From contig NC_135061.1 of assembly GCF_051014685.1 (NCBI RefSeq), positions 5,690,029 to 5,754,028 of the forward strand: a stretch of DNA of 64,000 nucleotides, given 5' to 3'. The stretch's first letter is position 1, and every line of letters begins with the position of its first letter. The translations under genes were made by a program, and so were the position numbers. The notes under the pieces were generated by a model that was not told the DNA's origin, did no database searches, and saw only the letters and a list, made by a program, of their open reading frames with translations. Origin of the DNA: Ptiloglossa arizonensis (Eukaryota > Arthropoda > Insecta > Hymenoptera > Colletidae). Of this stretch, positions 12,721-24,715 are shown in pieces.

Positions 12721-13261
12721 TCCTCTAAAGGTACTTGGAGTTAAATCCAAGCCATTGGTAAATGTCGATTCTATCGGTAAAGTTATCTCCGGTGTCTGTG
12801 CCCGTAAGTTAACGGTAAATTCATCTGTCGTATCGAAAACAAACGACAGAGTTAGAAACAACGCGAAGGAAGAAGAATCGACAGAAAGGTAGCCGGTATC
12901 GACAAATAGAGTGCGCGAGAGAAACGCGGTTGCACTCGTAGCTGGTGCACCGTCGAGTGATTGCAGTCTCTGGAGGATGCGTCACGCCTATCGGCCGCGG
13001 ATCGCGGAAGTTGATCGGAAATTAACGCATCCGAGTTTCACGGATGAGGGACTCCTTGCTTACCCTCCTGTGGGGGGAAAAATGGATCATCGAGCAACTT
13101 TTCCCGAAGGTAGCGCCGGATGAGCTTCAAGCACCGCTATTCGACTTCTGCGGTAATAACACGCTGCCGTTACGAACTACTCGGGGCAACGGTCGCTTCT
13201 AACAAAATTCTAGCGTTTGATGTTGATTCTGGATTCTGACCTACTTCGTCTAGATAATTAC
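12721..13261. other. no gene seen
   Basis: Locally CpG-rich around 12890-13130. No known product. Open on the minus strand as noted for the preceding duplication. Confidence 0.4.
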
Positions 13262-13870
13262 GCGTTGTTTGTGATCGCAATGATACTTTTAGGGACACGA
13301 TCTAGGGATTTATGGGTGCAGGTTATCTTTAAAACTATTCGAATATTTTGAAAATATGGGTAGTACTTCTACTTTGGTAAAGGCGAACATTCGTAGGAAT
13401 GTTACACGTTGATTGTAATCATAAATAATATTTAACATCTACAAATAATATTTGTAGAGACCTAATCTAGGGACTTCTGGGTACACGTCATCTTTAAAAC
13501 TATTCAATCTATGCAAACGTAGGTAGTACGTCTACTTTAGTAAAGGCGAACATTCGTAGGAATGTTACGGATTGTTTGTAATCAGAATGATATTTTTAGA
13601 GACCTGATCTAGGTACTTGTAGGTACACATCATCTTTAAAATTAATTATTTGAATATTTTGTAAATATTCTAATTACAATAATATTTGTAGAGATCTAAT
13701 CTAGGTATTTGTGGGAAAAGGCATCTTTAAAATTAACTATTTGAATATTTTGAAAATATTGTAATCACAATATTTGTAGAGATCTAATCTAGGTACTTGT
13801 GGGTACACGTTATCTTTAAAACTATTCGAATATTTTGTAAATATAGGTGGTACGTCTACTTTCATTGTTT
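13262..13870. repeat. degenerate tandem array A (units 165, 142, 92, 88 bp)
   Basis: The core ATCTAGG(G/T)A occurs at 13300, 13465, 13607, 13699 and 13787. Each is followed by TT(C/G)T(G)GGTACACG-like bases and ATCTTTAAAA, and preceded by AATATTTGTAGAGA. The two long units also carry TAAAGGCGAACATTCGTAGG; the two short units lack that block. A partial sixth segment ends near 13870. Confidence 0.85.
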
Positions 13871-14452
13871 AGTTGTTTGGCAAGAAAGTTATAAATTCGT
13901 TTATTTAATTTTTTTAATTACTCATGAATATATTCGAAATCTTCACTGTCTTTGCGACCCTTCTATTGTTCGGTTTTATCCAATATTTAGGGTGATTTTG
14001 AAAACCTAGTATATTGTATTTTATGGTTAAATAACGACGCAGAGTATATATTTATATTAATAAGAGTATAAAAGGACAATTAACAGAAACTACGCTTTAA
14101 TTTGACGCTATGTAACTCGCACGTTTCTCTTTGCTGGTTAACGTAATACTATTTGCTTTTGTTTTCCTACCGACGATAAACATTGTTACCTTCGTTCGTG
14201 TTGTCGTAGTTACTACACTCGGTAACAACCTTTGTATCCTAATAAGGCTAGAGTAACATTATAACAGACAAATGAGAATAAAATTAACCGTAAGGATGCC
14301 AAACTTGGTACAGACTGTAATATTTTAATCTATATTCAAATCTGTAAATATATTATTTTTTTGGGATGTTAAATCAGTGTCCAATCCACGATCGACGAAT
14401 TGTCGAGTGAAGGCACGAAGTCCTCGTATTGCATAAACGTTACAAAGTGCGA
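13871..14452. other. AT-rich spacer between repeat arrays
   Basis: No recognised gene. The bases just before the small ORF at 14453 include a TATA-like stretch (TGTAAATATATTA near 14342), too common in AT-rich DNA to be used as promoter evidence. Confidence 0.4.
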
Positions 14453-14710
14453 ATGCAAATACAGAATACAAATTCCGACGAAAAGGAATTGAACGAGTAC
14501 AGCAGTTCGAAGGATCAAAGAGCCACGATGTTAAGAGCTAACTCAAAGTTGAAGAACGTTCTTAACTTCTCCTTTCAGTGCGACTGTAAAAAGTTATGCG
14601 CAGCGGTAAGGGACGTCGATGAAGATTTCCTGAGCGGTTTCTTGAATTTTGCATACGATCCGCAGAACCCTGCTGCATATAATATCCTCAATTTCGAGAA
14701 TATCGGATAG
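14453..14710 (+). CDS. candidate small ORF, product unknown
   Basis: An ATG at 14453 opens an 85-residue frame ending in TAG at 14708-14710. I do not recognise the protein. The N-terminal 45 residues are polar and rich in N, S, D, E and K. The middle holds CDCKKLC and the C-terminus is acidic and aromatic (FAYDPQNPAAYNILNFENIG). This balance differs from the R/S/F/I/C-rich noise frames around it, which is the only coding argument. There is no signal peptide or membrane segment. A pyrimidine tract ending TTTCAG at 14579 and GCGGTAAGG at 14604 would also fit a 27-base microexon, so the stretch could be part of a spliced gene. It sits between two related repeat arrays. It may equally be chance. 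Confidence 0.2.
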   Translation: MQIQNTNSDEKELNEYSSSKDQRATMLRANSKLKNVLNFSFQCDCKKLCAAVRDVDEDFLSGFLNFAYDPQNPAAYNILNFENIG

Positions 14711-15345
14711 CTGGCTTCTTAGTTATTTTTATTCGAAATACGAGGTTCTCGTGTTCGCGAAACATTAATGAATACCGGAGAGAAGGAGAACAACACCAAG
14801 TGCGAACTAGAAACGTAGAATTCTCGTGGCTGAAAACCACGATATTAAAGATATTCCAAGAGAGACCCACGAGAACGCTAATACTCGAAAATGGAGAAGA
14901 TACATCCGCACGATAAGTATAGACTCTGTACTGGACAGTCGGTGTCCCTCTATTGTCAATTTATACGAATTAATTTTCCACTTTAACTTGTCCGTTACGC
15001 GATTCATTAATCTTGTTTCCTAACTGAATACCGTCACTCGTTCTTGAAACGCTCGCGTATCACTTTTCCACTGAATAAATCTCCTTATAATTGTGCAGGG
15101 CTTTGACGCTGTGTGGATAGTTGTGAGTTTATTTACTGATCCTTTGGAGCTATTTTATGTAGAGAAAGAATTTCAAGTAACCAAGTTGGTAGTATGTACT
15201 ATTTTTACAGTAGGTATGGGTAATATTTAAACAATTTGTAGGGCACGTGGAATATGCTAGAAGTTTAGAGCATGTAGGACGTGCGTGAATTCAAATAAGA
15301 AATAGAGACTTTAGTGTCATTGACGAAAGAAGATTTGATTCCCTG
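14711..15345. other. no gene seen; spacer before array B
   Basis: AT-rich. An AATAAA at 15074 could serve as a polyadenylation signal for the small + strand ORF upstream, but the hexamer is frequent here by chance. Confidence 0.3.
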
Positions 15346-15775
15346 GATTAGACATAATCTAGGGACTTTTAGGAATACTTCTAGGAATATACAATCTTTA
15401 AAACTAATTGTAAGAGTTAATCATGATCTCAACTATGTGCAATCACAATATTTGTAGTACTCGTTAAGAGATGTTCAGGCTTCTTTTAGAGACTTCTAGG
15501 AATACACAATCTTCAAAACTAATTGTAAGATTTAATCATGACCTCAACTATGTGCAATCACAATATTTGTAGTACTCGCTAAGAGACGTTCAGACTTCTT
15601 TTAGAGACTTCTAAGAACACACAATCTTTAAAACTAATTCTAAGATTTAGTCTGAATCTCAACTCTTTGCAATCGCAGTGATATTTGTGGTATTCCCAAA
15701 TGTGTCTAAACTAAATCTAGGTACTTCGAATACACGATCTCTAAAACTAACTGTTCAACTGTTCCGTAAATATCA
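15346..15775. repeat. degenerate tandem array B (about 115-bp unit)
   Basis: AGAGACTTCTA(G/A)GAA and ACAATCTT(T/C)AAAACTAATT recur at spacings of about 114-115 bp (about 15379, 15493 and 15608), joined by TGTGCAATCACAATATTTGT. The array opens with AATCTAGGGACTT and closes with AATCTAGGTACTTC, which are the same core as array A. Arrays A and B are therefore diverged members of one repeat family. Confidence 0.85.
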
Positions 15776-18700
15776 CGGTATCGTGTACCGTGTTGGTTGT
15801 GAATTTCCACGCCAGGCTCGCTGGAAAATATTCCGCTGAAGAAACTACCAGCACACTGTGGGGAAAAGCGCGAAGTTAACCGAAAAAGTATGAGCGGGTA
15901 GGGTCTAGAAGTAGAAAGAATATCGTTGAAATGGAAGTAACATTTCACTTTCGTCTTTCATTTAAAACGAATTAACTCCTTCGCGAGCGTCACTTGACTC
16001 TCTAATTAGCAACTGCATTTTCCGTGCTGTCGAGCAAACAGTCGCGGAGAAGCAGGTACATTCCGAAAGCAGATGCCGCGACAATTTTCAACTGCGCTTG
16101 TTACGAAGCTGAAAATATGGGGCTTTGTACGCCGGCAGTTTTGGAATCGCGCGTTGGTTTGGAAACATGTTCCGGTTTCGAATTCCGTCTCTTCCCGGAT
16201 TATTACAAACCGCTGTTCGAGAAGTTAATTTCTGCTCTACACGTGTGTCATTATATGACGAGTCACGTATCACCGCGAACGCGCGTCATAGATGTTTCTA
16301 ACTTTTGATTAACCGGGATTTCAACCGCCGGTTGAATTAAATCTACGTTGGACTCCGCTTTCGCGATAAATTTCACTCAGATTGGATAACGCACCGGGAG
16401 TAACTCGAGTATACAGAGTGAATTATTGGAAACCGGATGTCTGACTGTCCCTTTTTTCAATTTCGAGCTCTACAGTGTGAAACAAATGTCAAACGATCTC
16501 CGAATGTTCATTGAAGTAATTCTTTTCGGAGAAAATTCTACGAATTTTTATCGATACTTTCGTCATTTGTATACTGTGACTGATAGTTAGACGAATCGTG
16601 TTTCATATGATTATGGAATATTCTAGAACCGATATCAAATATCGAAGAAATTCGAGTAGAATCGAGTAGTAATTAAATACCATGCACGCGTTAAATACTG
16701 TTAAATATAATACTATAAAATAAATGTAACCGTTAAAATATTCATCATTTTCTAACGATACGAGTAACAATTGCGTCACTATATTCATAGAGATTATGTA
16801 TCTATTTGGTGTTTGTTTTATTCGACTTCGACAAAATTCCACTAACTATTGATTCCAAGTACTCTTCTCTTGCATCCTGTATTCTCTCAGGCAGTCATTT
16901 TCTTTCATTTTAATTCTTAATCATTCTCACTCGATACTTTTGGTCACGTTCACTAAAAATTCCTCAGTCTGTTGCCAATTCAATTATTCGTCTTTCACAC
17001 CTCAGAAACACTACACTAGTTCGTCTATCTCGAACACTTCAATTTTCTCACTTCATCACTTCAATTCTCTTCGACTGCACGCAAGACTATCGTTCTCACG
17101 TATTATCACGTAACGATCACAAATATTGTATCACTCGACGCCCAGATCGTTTCGAAGATCGCCCAGAGTTTATTTTCAAGGAAACAATTGTCAAGGAAAT
17201 ACCCTCGAGAAAGTAAATAATGTACATCGTGTTTATCTCTCGAAACGCAAAAGTTAGTTGCCATATTTTTCTACACACGAGCTGTCATGGAACTTCATAA
17301 AATGCGAGAAAATTCTCAAGGGTGAGTTCAGCGTGCTGAAATAACGGAAAACGTTTGTCTAAATGTTTATCCTGTCTGACCCTACTTCTAAACTACAATC
17401 GTTTCTGGTGTTTCTATAATTCTCGTTTCCAATTGAACCAACTGGTTTTATACTGTTCCTCGCAACCAACTGCAGACCATGAATAATCAATTTCCTAACG
17501 TTCGACGAATCACTTCAATTTGTTCTCATTTCGATACTCGTAGAAAGTTCGTTATAACATTTTCCAGGAATACGGTTGAAAAATTGGTGAAACACAAAAG
17601 CGATTTTAATTCAAAAGCAAAGTTTGGATCAAGCGCTTAAACGAATGTTTTTTATTATCCACGTACGTTGAATTCTCTCGAGAAGTGTTCTCGTATTTTA
17701 TAAAACAATTTCAGACGTACATTTCAATTTTATTCGTACGAAAGTAAATTCACTTTGATAAGAAGAAATTTATATTTGATAAATTCATATTTCAACAAGT
17801 TACAGTCACAGAACGGTACAAAATAAATAAGACCCGTAAAATTTATAATTATTCGGTATTATTCCTTTTTGCAAACACAAAAAGGAAAGCTTCTCGCTTG
17901 CAAATAGCAAATAACGAATAACTTATTTAGAGCATTAATAAAATAAACACCGTCGAAGTAAAAAATATTCTGGTTATTTGGAATTTAAATGTTACTTTCC
18001 TCCGTTATTTATCATTCATTATTCGAATCAAAAATTGCCAACCTCTGTCTATCTACAACAATGTCTCAACATTCGAATTTCGAATCGATGAAAATCTTCG
18101 ATCGTGAAGGAAATCTCCGCCGGATTGAAACAAAGCGATTATCCACGGATACAAGACGAATGTCCGATCGAAGATTTTCAATTTCCGTTTGTTCTAATTT
18201 TCGTCAAGCGTCGAGTGCATCGTGAAGCCGCCACCATCGATCCGAGCCTCTATCCGCGAGCTGGAACGCTCTCGTTGGAATTGAATTTTTAATCACACGC
18301 GAACGTGGTAGGAAAAATTTTCGTAATTGAAAGCCCCAATAATCGTGGAACCGTCTTATCGCGATCGATAACGATACAGTCACGATTCTTTGATGTATCG
18401 GGTACCCTCACGTCCCAGAAAAGTATTACGTTTCAACGACGTAACTCCTTTGTTAGGTTTTTACTTATCGTTTCGCGTACAATATCGCGATAGAATACCA
18501 CCACGTCGCACGTATCGCTCACCCGGAGATGTTATTTAAAATTAAATTTCGCGCATTACGCCCCGATACGAAACTAACAATCGAAACCGGATCGTTCGAC
18601 GAATCGAGCGGAAATGAATTCGTTCTACTCGTACGAACGCAACTGAGTTCTAGACTTTTAACGGGGCACGTAGCATGATCCGATTACAGGAAAGTATTAA

Positions 18701-20640
18701 CAGGTTTAAAGGAACAATCCGACAGCGCGAAATATTAAAACTTGTGTATAATGTAACGATCCGTACGGCGGGCAACGATCCCTCGATGTTATTAAATTTG
18801 AAACGACATAAGGGAACGAAAGTTCTCCTCGATGGCTCGAACGTATCGAACAGGACAATCGATACGTATCGATCGATTACCAGAGTTTCGATACGACACG
18901 GTTTCAATTTTCAACTGCTTTCGTTAGTACGGAGTATGAATAGAACATCGTGTTCGATTGGTTTAACTAAAAATTTATCGAAACACACTTCGAACTTTGG
19001 AACAAGTTTTTCGAGATGTATAGTATTTAATCTAGTCGAGTTGAATAAAGTTTGTTATAAATTTGGAAGTCTAGTTTAGAATCTAAAATGTTTTATTGTA
19101 TGAAATTTGTTTTAGAGGTACTTTTGGGAATGTGAAGAAAGTTGAAAATTTTTTATAAAATTGATTGTATATTTTGTATAGAGTACATTATGTATTTTCC
19201 AAGACATAGTTTAACCAGACTTGTAGAGCAATAATGAATAAGTAACGTGTAATGTTTCAGTTACAGAAATTTAAGGTTAAGGGATGAAACAACCTTTTAA
19301 GTTTCCACCCTTAACACTATCTTTGGCAAAGTACTATGGTGTACGCATTAAGTAAAGAAAATTAATAAAAAAGTTACAGAAATCAATCTTACCACTTTCT
19401 CCGAACATTGTTCAAGACAAGATCCACTCGTGACTTTTTTCGTATAATTCCAAAGCTTCTAATTACCAAACGTTATAGATCAGCAATTGATCAGAGAATC
19501 GATTAGATACACACGTGCACACATATGTATATATTTTTCTTGTTCGTACTCGTTCCAAGTTTTCTATCGTTCCAAGGTGTTCTTATAAAACGGTCGAGCT
19601 GTAGATAATCGATCTTCGATAGACCGCCACGTATGAACGTGACCTAACGAAACGAGAACATCCAACATCAGTTCAGTGGTCACGTGGCGTAAAAAAATTG
19701 TGGCAATGTTTGCCGAATCCTTTCTGGTAAGTTTTACGCTTTCACGCTAAAGGTGAACTATTTCGAGCAAAAACGAAATGGAAATAAAGCACAAAAATGT
19801 TATTTTTATCTACTGCGCGTAAATGTGAAATAAATCTTACGCGAATAGCCATTTTACAACGTACACGTTCACCGCACGGTTGAACGTTAATTGAAAACCG
19901 AATGGCTTCCAATTCTACGTCCGGTGAAACTGAAAGAAGCGTAGAAGATCATTTAATTTTACCACCTTTCCATTCGAACGCTAAGTAAATTTGAAGAATG
20001 CAGTACCAACGAGGAGAAGCGTCAATGTTCACAATTCTGAATCTGTTTTCGGAAATAATATTTTTTCAGCACTTCGAATAGATGAAATATCGAATATTTT
20101 TCAACGATTGAAATACAAAAAACGTTCGCATTTGGAGAACTATGAACACGCGCGTTTCTAGAATTTGATAAAAAATACGAGACAAAAGCAATTATTTCGT
20201 CTAGAGTTTTACATTTTACGTTGTAAAATTGTTTGCTGAATTGCATTCGATAACGAAACACATAACATGTCGAAATACGATTCCTTTTTGTTTCGTTATT
20301 AAAACAATTTCAAAGGTGTGGCACAATGGAACATAGGAATAACTTTGTTGTAAATTTAGAAGGGTAATTAAAAAATGAGGTGTAAAAGTAGGTTTCTCGA
20401 ATCTTCGTTTCTCTGATTATTTCGAGATTATAGTGTAATACGTAGTTGTATTTATTTCGATGCTAATTGTAATGTGTAATTAATAACGCGGTTCTAAATA
20501 ATAATAGATTATTAGATTATCTTTTCTACAAATAGTAATAGATATAATAGAGTAATAATATAATACTAGTAATAATAGATCAATAACCTATTAGATTATT
20601 TTTTCTCCAAGTGTACAGTTCATTGGTGTCTTTAAATTAT
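15776..20640. other. about 4.9 kb with no gene seen
   Basis: The only longish frames (16024-16308 and 18675-19079, both +) have no recognisable domain. The second lies in a stop-poor CpG-rich patch (about 18000-18900). No tandem arrays or RNA genes found. Confidence 0.45.
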
Positions 20641-20716
20641 ATTTATATAATTAAATTATATTATACAATTATCGCACAACGATAATCAATTTTTCTCGTG
20701 TTTACAAATTCACCAA
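20641..20716 (-). pseudogene. remnant of mariner transposase N-terminus
   Basis: Read on the minus strand, a leader ending GAATTTGTAAAC is followed by ACG at 20697-20699 in place of the start codon, then codons for RKIDYRCAI, then a stop. Irritans-like mariner transposases begin with Met-Glu-Lys, then a hydrophobic or charged residue, an acidic residue, an aromatic residue and Arg, so this is a recognisable but dead N-terminus. The copy at 63371 has the same leader and a real ATG. Beyond about ten residues the frame is lost into AT-rich DNA; no catalytic DDD region is present. Confidence 0.5.
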
Positions 20717-21537
20717 GAGCGTTCACTATCGATGGCTACTGAACAAATACTAAACAACGTTGTCAATCTTCAAACTTAAGCTTAATAAAGTCGGTACCCT
20801 CTCTCTAAATAATTCTTTTCGAACAACTAACGCCATCTGTACGTGGCTACTATACAAATACTAAACAACGTTGCCAATCTTCAAACTTAAGCTTAATAAA
20901 GTCTGTACCCTCTCCCTAAATAATTCTTTTCGAACAACTAACGCCATCTGTACGTGGCTACTGAACAAATACTAAACAACGTTGCCAATCTTCAAACTTA
21001 AGCTTAATAAAGTCTGTACCCTCTCCCTAAATAATTCTTTTCGAACAACTACCGCCATCTGTACGTGGCTACTATACAAATACTAAACAACGTTGCCAAT
21101 CTTCAAACTTAAGCTTAATAAAGTCTGTACCCTCTCCCTAAATAATTCTTTTCGAACAACTAACGCCATCTGTACGTGGCTACTGAACAAATACTAAACA
21201 ACGTTGCCAATCTTCAAACTTAAGCTTAATAAAGTCTGTACCCTCTCCCTAAATAATTCTTTTCGAACAACTACCGCCATCTGTACGTGGCTACTATACA
21301 AATACTAAACAACGTTGCCAATCTTCAAACTTAAGCTTAATAAAGTCTGTACCCTCTCCCTAAATAATTCTTTTGGAACAACTATCGCCATCTGTACGTG
21401 GCTACTGAACAAATACTAAACAACGTTGTCAATCTTCAAACTTAAGCTTAATAAAGTCTGTACCCTCTCTCTAAATAATTCTTTTCGAACAACTAACGCC
21501 ATCTGTACGTCAGGTCGGTTACTTCTGGGACCTCGTA
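20700..21537 (-). mobile_element. mariner 5' end with expanded leader
   Basis: The element runs on the minus strand. Its terminus at 21535 reads GAGGTCCCAGAAGTAACC, just inside a TA at 21536-21537, and the same terminus occurs at 62748. Then comes a leader, seven tandem units, and the dead transposase start at 20699. If the array is collapsed to one unit, terminus to start codon would be about 170 bp, which is normal for a mariner 5' leader. No matching 3' terminus is found at lower coordinates, so the body is deleted. Confidence 0.6.
20723..21510 (-). repeat. seven-copy 111-bp satellite-like array with 222-bp dimer pattern
   Basis: CGCCATCTGTACG recurs at 20831, 20942, 21053, 21164, 21275, 21386 and 21497, exactly 111 bp apart. 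Copies are nearly identical. Units alternate between ACTGAACAAAT and ACTATACAAAT, and units two to five also alternate ACTAACGCC and ACTACCGCC in step, which shows a two-unit (222-bp) higher-order repeat. The terminal copies have T instead of C in GTTG(C/T)CAATC. Such homogeneity indicates recent unequal exchange or replication slippage. Confidence 0.95.
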
Positions 21538-22344
21538 AGAAAGATCTCAGAACCGCTTCAGTTCTTTAACTAAAGTTTAGTATCGAACTAAACACATTTT
21601 GCCGACCAAATGTAGACGAATACCGACAACTCGCGGGAGAATATCAGCCAAAGTCGTAAATTCGCGAGTTCGTTTTGAAATTCTATTCCTCCACGCGATC
21701 GGTCGCGCGAGCGAATGTAAAATTGCTCCGGCTCGTGCACCGTTCGTTCGTGAAAATTACCGCTTCGCCTCGGTGACAGAGAAAGAGAGAGAGAAAAAGA
21801 AAGAAAAAAAAAAAACTTAGCTCGCGCCACCGCGATACATATTTCATTCCGCGGAAAGACCGGGTAGCTTGTTTTACATCAACGATACAATTCATCTTGA
21901 GGCGGGCGAGCCTCGAGCGTGGGCGTTACGGAAAATGCAGCGGCGCGCAGCCTCGGAATAATTTACGGTTTCGAGCGGTTCTTCACTGCCAAGGGCCCCA
22001 ACGAACGCGCAGATCGCGGACACGGATAATAATGTCCGTACGCGATAACGGTAGCGTTGTTTAGAAATATAACGGCGAGCCACGGTACAACGCGAGCGTT
22101 AAAGTCTCTGCGCCTGCCAGAACTCGTACAGACTCTTCGTCGTCTTTATAACATCTAGAGATTTCTCAACGCGATTACGTCGCTCGCGGAACGCGTGTGC
22201 TTGCGCTTTTCCAAGGAGATACCGACGGTGGTGTTTGGGTTCGTGTACGTTCATCGTTGTATGATTCGCGATACCACCACCGATCAACCCTCTCGCGAAT
22301 ATTATCGCGCTTTTGATAAATTGGAAGAACGAGTTACCAGAGCT
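21538..22344. other. CpG-rich block with GA tract, possible regulatory DNA
   Basis: GC and CpG are visibly higher here than in the flanks. A purine tract at 21776-21817 contains GAGAGAGAG followed by an A run, which resembles GAGA-factor sites in insect promoters. Open frames appear on both strands, as expected from few TA-containing stops. No exon recognised, and the regulatory role is inference. Confidence 0.3.
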
Positions 22345-22490
22345 GGGAAATTTCGTGTGGAATCAACGAAGGAGGTATTTTGGATTGATTTTTGAATTTA
22401 ATTGTTATTTAGATGTACGGAGGAATATTTCGCGTGGAACCAACGAAAGAGTTTAATTATTATTTAGAAGTACGAAGGTTGTTTCTTGCA
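22345..22490. repeat. 77-bp imperfect tandem duplication
   Basis: TTTCG(T/C)GTGGAA(T/C)CAACGAA occurs at 22351 and 22428, each followed within 50 bp by TTA(A)TTNTTATTTAGA and a GTACG motif. Confidence 0.65.
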
Positions 22491-23724
22491 ATTTTGCAAC
22501 GTGATAACGATGAATGGGTATTCGATCGGTATCGGTGTGTTTGCGAGGTGGAAGGTGGTTATTATTCTTGGACTGTATGAACAAAGGCTGTAAGACTCTC
22601 TATCGACACATAGATTTTGAAATAAATATCCTTTATTTATTATTTTTTAAATATCTCTAGTAATCCTTTATCCTGAAGAATCGCTGTGGTCTTTGTTTCA
22701 CGGTCAGGTACTTCGCGAAATAAATTCATATTGTTGTACACTATGAACACTTGGACCAGTTATTCTTTATTACGTTCATCTTCTGACTCAATTATCGCCC
22801 TATACCCGATAGCTACGTGACTTCAACTCGCTAGCTATCCAATCGTTCACCTACTTGCTTTACGTCATGCTGTTGTTCGATCCTCGATCAATCACAAATT
22901 TTGTTAAGACGATAGGATCCCGAACTAGTCATGCTTGAAATGAAGAAGAAAACACGCTGGTGTGAAAAGAACATTCTCCACGGTAGGAGAATTTCTACCC
23001 ACCAAGGTGCACCTTTATCAATCACGATTATGCTATGCGTTTGGCGGAATTATCAGACATATATCGTACACTTCGATCGGAAAAAGCGTTATTGTACATT
23101 TTGTAAAATAGATCTCTTTACGCGATTATTTCTTTAACCAAAATAAAGGTGTTTACTCGATCCCTCTAAGAACGTTCTTTTGGTGTATAAAATCTGGGAA
23201 AGATTTTAATTAGAAATAATTATTTCTCTATTTTCAATTTATTCATTACACACACTTGTTTCTTTATTATACATACCAGGATTAATATCCAAAATCTTCG
23301 TTCAAAAATTCCGAATGGAAGACTATTGTCTATGACTCCTTATGAAATTGTCATCTTAAGATTCTTTGTAACGATAACCATCTAGCTCACCAAAATATAA
23401 ATACAAGATCTCCAATACTTGCTGGACAAATTATTCGTATTTCGAATCGTTTCAAATTTTCTAGTTTCGAACAATATTCAAAACTATCTGACACTTACCT
23501 CTTGTATTCGAAATCATTCGACATTCTTCCAGAGATCAACGGAAGGTTTCGTGCATTTCGAATGTTGCGTTAAATCAAGAGTGTCGAACAGTACGAATAA
23601 AGACACGCATCTCGATGCAATCCACGAACTGTATAATAGAATTGTTGGTTACGAAATTCTCTGGAAACGTTCCGGAACCAATGCGAAGAGAGTAATTACT
23701 CCAACACCCGTTACTTCGGTCTTC
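22491..23724. other. no gene seen
   Basis: AT-rich with scattered short frames. None has a known motif. Confidence 0.45.
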
Positions 23725-23756
23725 TAATATATATATATATACATATACACACACGC
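23725..23756. repeat. TA/CA compound microsatellite
   Basis: A run of alternating TA from 23726 passes into ACATATACACACACGC. Likely length-polymorphic. Confidence 0.85.
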
Positions 23757-24500
23757 AGAAATCCATTCACATTCCTCACCACTTGCACGTTCAAAGCGAA
23801 TCTTCGACGCATCGCGCATATTGCAACCAGGACTGTAATAAAGCCCCTCGAGCTTCCATCACCGTTGACAGCGGTGCAAAAACAGAATCAATCCGAAAAT
23901 GTTTCAGCGCGTGATATTGTAACGCCAGCGCGCAGGTAACGTTCACATCGAGGCGAGTTTTAGAGTATGGCGTGTACGTGCAAGCTTTGCAGTTGGCAGC
24001 CGTCGAGGTCAACATCGTCCTCGGTGTCCACTTACCGTGGTCCCGTTTTACCGTGTCGGAACCATTCCCGCAAAAACACGACGATGAGAGTATATATTTT
24101 CGGAAGGAGGACTGTTCCATCGCAAGTCCAAATAGGCACCGCAAATCTACAGTTTTTAACACGTGTATATGCACAGAAAGCACGGAACTTTGTCAGAGAC
24201 AGTGTCGTTGACTGCTCTCGCTTTGACGACACGAGGTTAACGGTTACACGTTGTACGGTAGAATCTTTCGTTCGTAAATTCGCAAAATTTACGATTTGAC
24301 TGAATGGTAAGCGTATTCGTTTACCGATTTTTTTAAACACTTACGCGATGAACGTATATATTCTTCTTTTGATCTTCGAAACTGTAAGAATATCGATCGA
24401 AATAAAGCTAGAGGTTACTTCCAACAATTGCTTAGAACTTGTTTTCGATGAACCAATTTGTAAAATCTAAACGACGATTAGAATTTCGGTTGTCCAGTTC
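23757..24500. other. no gene seen
   Basis: Several overlapping frames on both strands at 23790-24340 arise from locally stop-poor, CpG-rich sequence. None is recognisable. Confidence 0.4.
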
Positions 24501-24715
24501 ACAAGTTCTCATGTTTCCAAGTTTTCGAGTTTTCAAATTTTTAAGTTTTCGAATTTTCAAGCTCTCAAGTTTTCAACTTCACAACTTCGCAACTTCACAA
24601 TTGTATAACTTTTCAAGTTTTCAGGTTCTCAACTTCTCAAGTTCTCAGGCTTTCAAATTCTCAAATTCTCATATTCTCAAATTTTCAAATTCTCAAGTTT
24701 TCAAATACCCAAGTT
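24501..24715. repeat. 9-bp pyrimidine-rich minisatellite, about 23 units
   Basis: Units of the form CAAGTTTTC, CAAATTCTC or CAACTTCAC follow each other at 9-bp steps. Because 9 is a multiple of 3, one + frame stays open (24439-24720) and reads as a three-residue repeat of F-S/K-x type. That frame is a by-product of the repeat and not a credible protein. Confidence 0.9.

Noticed and set aside
23316..23325. TGGAAGACTA, identical to the start of miR-7
   Set aside because: Only the first 10 bases match and no star-arm sequence is present within 100 bp.
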